From Pseudomonadota bacterium (GTDB lineage Bacteria > Myxococcota_A > Polyangia > Haliangiales > Haliangiaceae): a stretch of DNA of 64,000 nucleotides. Shown here one piece after another: positions 59,956-64,000 of the stretch. A program made the translations under genes and the position numbers. The first letter of the stretch is position 1, and each line of letters begins with the position of its first letter. Under the pieces are notes generated by a model. The model was given only the letters and a program-made list of their open reading frames with translations. It searched no databases and was not told the DNA's origin. Where the stretch lies: contig JAKSDA010000555.1 of assembly GCA_022360315.1 (NCBI GenBank), positions 17,325 through 81,324 of the forward strand, in the 5' to 3' direction.

Positions 59956-61149
59956 CTATTGCATAATGTTATCGACCAGCCGGGCGACCAGCCGGTCGCC
60001 GAGCAGGTGCTCCTCTACGATGTCTCTGGCGTCGCTCTCGGCAACTCCCCGGTACCAGACACCGTCTGGATAGACGCTGACTGTGGGACCTTCGCCGCAT
60101 CGCCCCATACACGAGGTGCGGGTCACGCGGAACTCGGTCTGCTTGCCGGCCTCCTTGATCTGCCGGCGCAGGGCTGTTATCAGCGGAATACTGCCCCGGC
60201 TGGCACAATCGACATTGCCACAGACAAAGATGTGCTTGCGCAGTGGCTTGTGGGCGTGGACGTGGGGCATGGCTTGCGAGTGAGTTACTGTATGGCGAAC
60301 ACTCCACAAAAGGGCCTGCAAACCGCCCACATTGCTCGCCACTCCGCCGATCGGGCGCCGGTACTGGCAGTTGTCGCAGGGCAGGGAAGCGTGGCCCTGC
60401 AGGGCTTCTGACAGCCGTTCGTCCAAAACGCTCAAAAGCGCCGGATGGACCCCGAGATGGGGCGCCAGGGCGGTTTTGATCCAGGGATAATTGGCCGAAA
60501 ACGCCTCGAGCTTCTGGCCCAGCATTTCGATCAGGCGGCCGGCGAAGAGAAAGTAGGGTACCGCGATGATCCGCTGCGGTCGGGACCGGGCGACCAGTTC
60601 GATGGTCTGTTCAAAACGCGGCCAGGTGATGCCGATGAAGCTGGGCTCGACCCAGGCAAATCCCCGGCCCTCGCCAAAAATGCGGGTGATTTTGTAGAAA
60701 TCGCCGTTGGCGTCCGGGTCGCTGGAGCCGCGCCCGACCATGATCACTGCGGTGCGAGCTGCTGCCGCTTGCGGTAGATCGGCCGGCAGCACCGACCTGG
60801 CCCGCTCGAAGGCCAGTTCGGCCAGCGCCGGGTGGACGCCGAGCGGGCGCGCCGCGGCAAAATGAACCCGGGCAAAGGTCTGGCGGGCTCGGGAAAGGAC
60901 CAGCGGAATATCGTTTTTGACGTGACCGGCGGCGAGCAGAAAAAGCGGCATGAGGACAATCCGGTCGGCCCGCCCGGCCAGCTGGTGGAGAGCCTCTTCG
61001 AACGGCGGGTCGGCCAGCTCGACGTAGCCGTGGCTGATGTCGAGTTCGGGTCGGTGCGCGCGATACTCGGCCACCAGGGTTTCAAATTCGAGGTTGGCGC
61101 TGGACTGCCGGCTGCCGTGGCCGACGATGAGGACCGCTGTAGAACTCAT
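59956..61149 (-). CDS. cbiX: sirohydrochlorin cobaltochelatase CbiX fused to a [2Fe-2S] ferredoxin domain
   Basis: 397 residues from the ATG at 61149 (MSSTAVLIVGHGSRQSSANL). Two CbiX units, with GHGSR and LMPLFLLAAGHVKNDIPLVL in the first and VIMVGRGSSDPDANGDFYKI, VEPSFIGITWPRFEQTIEL and IAVPYFLFAGRLIEML in the second. Residues about 300-397 are a thioredoxin-like [2Fe-2S] domain with ligands in HIFVCGNVDCASRG and TSCMGRCGEGPTVSVYPDGV. Reaction: inserts Co2+ into sirohydrochlorin, the entry to the anaerobic route. The ferredoxin tail is an unusual fusion. Overlaps the btuD end by 4 bases. Confidence 0.92.
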   Translation of the reverse strand: MSSTAVLIVGHGSRQSSANLEFETLVAEYRAHRPELDISHGYVELADPPFEEALHQLAGRADRIVLMPLFLLAAGHVKNDIPLVLSRARQTFARVHFAAARPLGVHPALAELAFERARSVLPADLPQAAAARTAVIMVGRGSSDPDANGDFYKITRIFGEGRGFAWVEPSFIGITWPRFEQTIELVARSRPQRIIAVPYFLFAGRLIEMLGQKLEAFSANYPWIKTALAPHLGVHPALLSVLDERLSEALQGHASLPCDNCQYRRPIGGVASNVGGLQALLWSVRHTVTHSQAMPHVHAHKPLRKHIFVCGNVDCASRGSIPLITALRRQIKEAGKQTEFRVTRTSCMGRCGEGPTVSVYPDGVWYRGVAESDARDIVEEHLLGDRLVARLVDNIMQ

Positions 61150-61976
61150 GCCGGGGGGTGCTCCTTGTAGCCGGGTTGCCGGCCGAGTAATCGCAGTAAA
61201 GGCGGACCTCCGTGGGGATCGGGCACGCAGCGAACCTGCACGCCCAACGTCCGTTGCAGAACATCGGGCCGCAAGATCTCGCCGGGGCTGCCGATCGCGG
61301 CCAGCGTCCCGGCCGACAACATGGCGATCCGGTCGCACGACGCCGCGCATTCCAGATCGTGGGTCGCGATGACCACGGCGACCGTGCCGCGAATGCTGTC
61401 GAGCACAGCCAGCAGTTCGGCTCGATGGGCGGGATCGAGATGATTGGTCGGCTCGTCGAGAACCACGATACGGGGTTCGGCGACGAGGGCGCGGGCCAGA
61501 GCCACTCGCTGCCATTCGCCGCCGGACAGGGCATTGCAGCGCCGATCGGCCAGTTCGCGGAGTTCCATGCGGCCCATCGCCGCGTCGACCAGGTTGGACT
61601 GACGAGACGACGGCGGCCCGTCCAGGCCCAGGCCGAGGGTGATCAATTCCCGTACGGTGAATCCGACCGGCGCTTCTGCCTGAAACAGAACGCCGAGCAT
61701 GCGGGTTCGCTCCGAACCGGTGGGCAGCCGTTGTCCGCACCACTCGATGTGTCCCTCGCTCGGCCGGTCAAGGCCAGCCAAAACGCGCAGTAAACTGGTC
61801 TTGCCGGCGCCGTTCTGGCCGACCAGGGCCAGTCGTTCTCCGCCTCGCACGCCGAGGGTCACGTCGCTCAGAATGCGCCGGCCGTCCCGCGCCACGGCCA
61901 GCCCGGCAGCGCTGATGACCGTTTCGCTGGCGACCGGCTCGGCGGTCATCCAACCGGCCGCGGCAACCCGGGCCAT
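61146..61976 (-). CDS. btuD: vitamin B12/corrinoid ABC importer ATPase (BtuD)
   Basis: 276 residues from the ATG at 61976. Walker A GQNGAGKTS, Q-loop MLGVLFQAEAPVGFTVRELI, signature LSGGEWQRVALARALV, Walker B RIVVLDEPTNHLDP and H-loop VVIATHDLE. FecCD-type importer ATPase; the corrinoid assignment rests on gene context. The ATG shares one base with the btuC stop. Confidence 0.88.
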   Translation of the reverse strand: MARVAAAGWMTAEPVASETVISAAGLAVARDGRRILSDVTLGVRGGERLALVGQNGAGKTSLLRVLAGLDRPSEGHIEWCGQRLPTGSERTRMLGVLFQAEAPVGFTVRELITLGLGLDGPPSSRQSNLVDAAMGRMELRELADRRCNALSGGEWQRVALARALVAEPRIVVLDEPTNHLDPAHRAELLAVLDSIRGTVAVVIATHDLECAASCDRIAMLSAGTLAAIGSPGEILRPDVLQRTLGVQVRCVPDPHGGPPLLRLLGRQPGYKEHPPA

Positions 61977-62926
61977 CACCAGTTCCTCCGGTTGAGCAGA
62001 ACCAGAAAAAACGGGCCACCGAAAAGAGCGGTGACCAGCCCGACCGGAATTTCGCGCGGGGCAAACGCGGTGCGCGCCGCGGTGTCGGCCGCCATGACGA
62101 CCAGGGCGCCGACCAGCACTGCGACCGGGACCAGGCGGCGATGGGTCGCTCCGACCAGGCGGCGCGCGATATGCGGCCCGAGCAGGCCGATGAACCCGAT
62201 GAGTCCCCCCACTGCGACCGCGGCTGCGGTCAACACGACGCCGATGAGCAATGCGGTGCGCCGCAGTGGGCGAATGTCGACCCCCAGCGAGGCGGCGACA
62301 TCGTCGCCCAGGGTGAGTCGGTCGAGACGCTCGGCGCGCACCAATGTCCAGCCAATGGCACTTGCGAGCGCAATGGCGGGCACTGCCAGCACATTCCACT
62401 GCGGCGTGCCCAGACCGCCAAAAAGCCAGAATGTCGCCGAGCGGAGCATGGTTGCCCGCGGTGCCAAAACCAGGACCAGGCCAGTGGCGCTGGCCAGTAG
62501 AGAGCCGACCGTGACACCGGCGAGCAATAGACGGGTCGGATGGTAGGAGCCGCGAGTCAAGGCCCGCACAGTGGCAGCGGCTCCGGCCGCGCCGATCGCT
62601 GCAGCGGGACCGGGCGGAAAGCCGGGCCACAGGGCCAGCGAGGACACGGCACCGGCCGAGGCGCCACCTGACAGGCCGAGGATATAGGGATCGGCCAGAT
62701 CATTGCGCAATAGGGTCTGCATGACGACTCCGGCCAGGGCCAGGGAAGCACCGACCAGGGCGGCCAGAACCACGCGCGGGGCCCGCAGTCCGGCGACGAT
62801 GTCATCGCCGCGGACGAGCTCGGCCACAGCAGTCCAGCGCCATCCCGACGAACCGGCAGCGAGGGCCAAAAGGCCCATGAGCAGACACAGGGCGAAAAGA
62901 ATGTGCGCGCTCTTGAGCCAGCTCAA
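61976..62926 (-). CDS. btuC: vitamin B12/corrinoid ABC importer permease (BtuC)
   Basis: 316 residues, nine to ten hydrophobic helices. FecCD family segments: RAPRVVLAALVGASLALAGV, VMQTLLRNDLADPYILGLSG, GASAGAV, LLLAGVTVGSLLASATGLVL, GGLIGFIGLLGPHIARRLVG and RREIPVGLVTALFGGP-type FAPREIPVGLVTALFGGPFF. Inner-membrane translocation pore. Coupled to btuF by 4-base overlap. Confidence 0.9.
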   Translation of the reverse strand: MSWLKSAHILFALCLLMGLLALAAGSSGWRWTAVAELVRGDDIVAGLRAPRVVLAALVGASLALAGVVMQTLLRNDLADPYILGLSGGASAGAVSSLALWPGFPPGPAAAIGAAGAAATVRALTRGSYHPTRLLLAGVTVGSLLASATGLVLVLAPRATMLRSATFWLFGGLGTPQWNVLAVPAIALASAIGWTLVRAERLDRLTLGDDVAASLGVDIRPLRRTALLIGVVLTAAAVAVGGLIGFIGLLGPHIARRLVGATHRRLVPVAVLVGALVVMAADTAARTAFAPREIPVGLVTALFGGPFFLVLLNRRNW

Positions 62927-63882
62927 GGCGACACCTCCGCAATGGCGCGGCGCAGCCGCTCGAACCCCTCCACGCTGCGCAGTCCGCCCAGCGAACAGCC
63001 CAGCGGGACCACGGCAATGGGCAGGTCAGCCAGTCCCGGAACCGCCTGCAGCCGCCGTCGCTTGCCGCCGACATCGGCCTGACCCTCGTAATCATAGGAA
63101 TGGATCACCACCAAGCGGGGCCGGCGAGAAACCACCTCTTCCCACGAAACATGGGTCCAGTCGGCATCCAGGCCGGCAAAGATATTGCGCCCACCAGCCC
63201 GCTCCACGAGATCGCTGAGCACGGTCTTGCCGCCCGCGGTAAAGGGCGGATCGCAGCAGTCGTACACAAATACCGGCACCGGCCGGGCCGTCGATTCGGC
63301 CACCGCTGGAATCGCCGAGCGGAGGTGGTCGATCAGTGACCGGGCATTTTCGGCCCGACCAAGGCGCACAGCGACGTTTCGAGTCAGCCGAATCACATCG
63401 TCCACAGTCACCGGATCGGCGAGAAATACTTCGATTCCGTGGCGCTCGAGCGCAGCGACGAGATCGGGATCGCGCTCCCTGACAACCTGCAATCCCAACA
63501 CCACAGTGGGCCGCACAGACAGGATCGATTCGATTCCATGGACCTGCGCAACGTGGGCCACGGCCCGAACCGCGTGGGGTTGCAGATCGACCGGATCCGA
63601 CATCCCGACCAATCGGTCGGCGCCGTCGAGGGCGACCACCATCTCGGTGGTCACATCGTGCAAACTGATCACGCGGGGAGCTGACAGATCGGTGCGGGTG
63701 CCGGTACCTGCGGGCGAGTTCGTCCCCGGCGCGGACACAGCGGTCGATCCCCGGGGCGCCCGCTGACGCTCAGCCTGCGCGGCGTCGCGGCACCCGGCGT
63801 GGACGAGCCATGCGACCAAGGGCACGATCAGCCCGGCGCAAAGCGCGTGTCGGCCGGATGCGTCACGTCCCCGGTCTGGCAT
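62923..63882 (-). CDS. btuF: corrinoid-binding lipoprotein (BtuF)
   Basis: 319 residues from the ATG at 63882. Signal peptide with lipobox LVAWLVHAGC (Cys about 30). A Thr/Ala/Pro-rich spacer leads into a type III periplasmic binding fold: RVISLHDVTTEMVVALDGAD, RLVGMSD, VHGIESILSVRPTVVLGLQV, GGKTVLSDLVERAGGRNIFA and VSWEEVVSRRPRLVVIHSYD. Known role: delivers cobalamin/corrinoids to BtuCD. Corrinoid preference comes from context. Confidence 0.88.
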   Translation of the reverse strand: MPDRGRDASGRHALCAGLIVPLVAWLVHAGCRDAAQAERQRAPRGSTAVSAPGTNSPAGTGTRTDLSAPRVISLHDVTTEMVVALDGADRLVGMSDPVDLQPHAVRAVAHVAQVHGIESILSVRPTVVLGLQVVRERDPDLVAALERHGIEVFLADPVTVDDVIRLTRNVAVRLGRAENARSLIDHLRSAIPAVAESTARPVPVFVYDCCDPPFTAGGKTVLSDLVERAGGRNIFAGLDADWTHVSWEEVVSRRPRLVVIHSYDYEGQADVGGKRRRLQAVPGLADLPIAVVPLGCSLGGLRSVEGFERLRRAIAEVSP

Positions 63883-63892
63883 TCGAGGTTTC

Positions 63893-64000
63893 TCAGTGGC
63901 AGTAATTCTGGCCCCGCACTGTGGTGACCGACCAGGGATAGACGCCGACATCGTCAAATCGCGCCACTTCCTGCCGGGTCGCGATATCGACCACGGCAAA
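63893..64000 (-). CDS. C-terminal fragment of a YncE/YVTN-type beta-propeller protein (starts outside window)
   Basis: Only the last 35 codons are inside the window, ending at the TGA at 63895-63893. The visible end is FAVVDIATRQEVARFDDVGV, then YPWSVTTVRGQNYCH. VVDIATRQEVARF followed by GVYPWSVT is the pattern of a YVTN/YncE propeller blade (VVDTATGKVVATIPVGxxP). The stop is 10 bases before the btuF ATG on the same strand, so it belongs to the same operon. Whether it links to a TonB-dependent corrinoid receptor further upstream cannot be seen. Confidence 0.6.
   Translation of the reverse strand, partial: FAVVDIATRQEVARFDDVGVYPWSVTTVRGQNYCH

Noticed and set aside
63885..63905. GCCACTG motif resembling the B12 box of cobalamin riboswitches, minus strand, just upstream of btuF
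   Set aside because: It overlaps a stop codon within a 10-base intergenic gap and no surrounding riboswitch helices fit.
1..64000. tRNA, rRNA, CRISPR arrays, insertion sequences
   Set aside because: Read through on both strands by eye; no cloverleaf, repeat-spacer array or transposase motif was recognised.

Overview
The window is high-GC DNA from a myxobacterium-like organism, most probably a relative of Haliangium (Myxococcota). Three things point there. The shell operon at 4.0-7.6 kb has the gene content and order of the Haliangium ochraceum microcompartment shell locus, and its proteins look very similar from memory (no alignment was run). There is a very large Ser/Thr kinase-AAA-TPR signalling protein. 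There are DUF4157 and LCC-type multidomain proteins. No rRNA, tRNA, CRISPR array, transposase or phage structural gene was seen.

Layout. 1-2.2 kb (minus strand): the tail of what may be a gas-vesicle region, with a truncated CDC48-type ATPase, a GvpH-like Hsp20, an unrecognised protein and a zinc-ribbon protein. 2.3-3.9 kb: a TolC-type channel, divergent from the microcompartment operon (BMC-T, BMC-H, BMC-P, aldehyde dehydrogenase, BMC-T). 7.6-8.2 kb: decayed sequence. 8.2-10.6 kb: a lipid ABC transporter (one ATPase, two MlaE permeases). 10.8-14.3 kb: the giant kinase. 14.7-29.2 kb: mostly housekeeping genes: oxyR-recG, a membrane protein, serA, a membrane-anchored GH1 glycosidase, xthA, a PD40 propeller protein, then purH-purD-purE-tsaC. 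29.3-33.6 kb: an accessory group with a peptidoglycan-binding lysozyme-like protein, a double-DUF4157 protein with internal repeats, and a coupled lipoprotein. 33.7-39.2 kb: a single-chain acyl-CoA carboxylase and a GH13 enzyme separated by a CTCAC repeat array. 39.2-42.8 kb: microsatellites, a heptad-repeat coiled-coil gene, glutamate dehydrogenase and HU.

42.9-64.0 kb is one long minus-strand anaerobic-type cobalamin operon. In transcription order it reads: end of a beta-propeller gene, btuF, btuC, btuD, cbiX-ferredoxin, DUF3209, FNR-like oxidoreductase, a small unknown, cbiD, cbiC, cbiET, cbiL, cbiG, cbiH, a small unknown, cbiF, cobO, cbiA, cbiZ, cobU, cobT, cbiB, cobD and cbiP. Most junctions overlap by 1-14 bases. 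It couples corrinoid import, sirohydrochlorin cobaltochelation, ring methylation and contraction, amidation, adenosylation and lower-ligand assembly with salvage (CbiZ). I could not find cbiJ/cobK (precorrin-6A reductase) or cobS (cobalamin synthase). The FNR-like gene and the two small unknown genes inside the operon are the obvious candidates for missing or accessory steps.

The most interesting items are the shell operon without a signature enzyme, the lysozyme-like/DUF4157/lipoprotein group, the gaps and novel genes in the cobalamin operon, and several unusual tandem-repeat structures.
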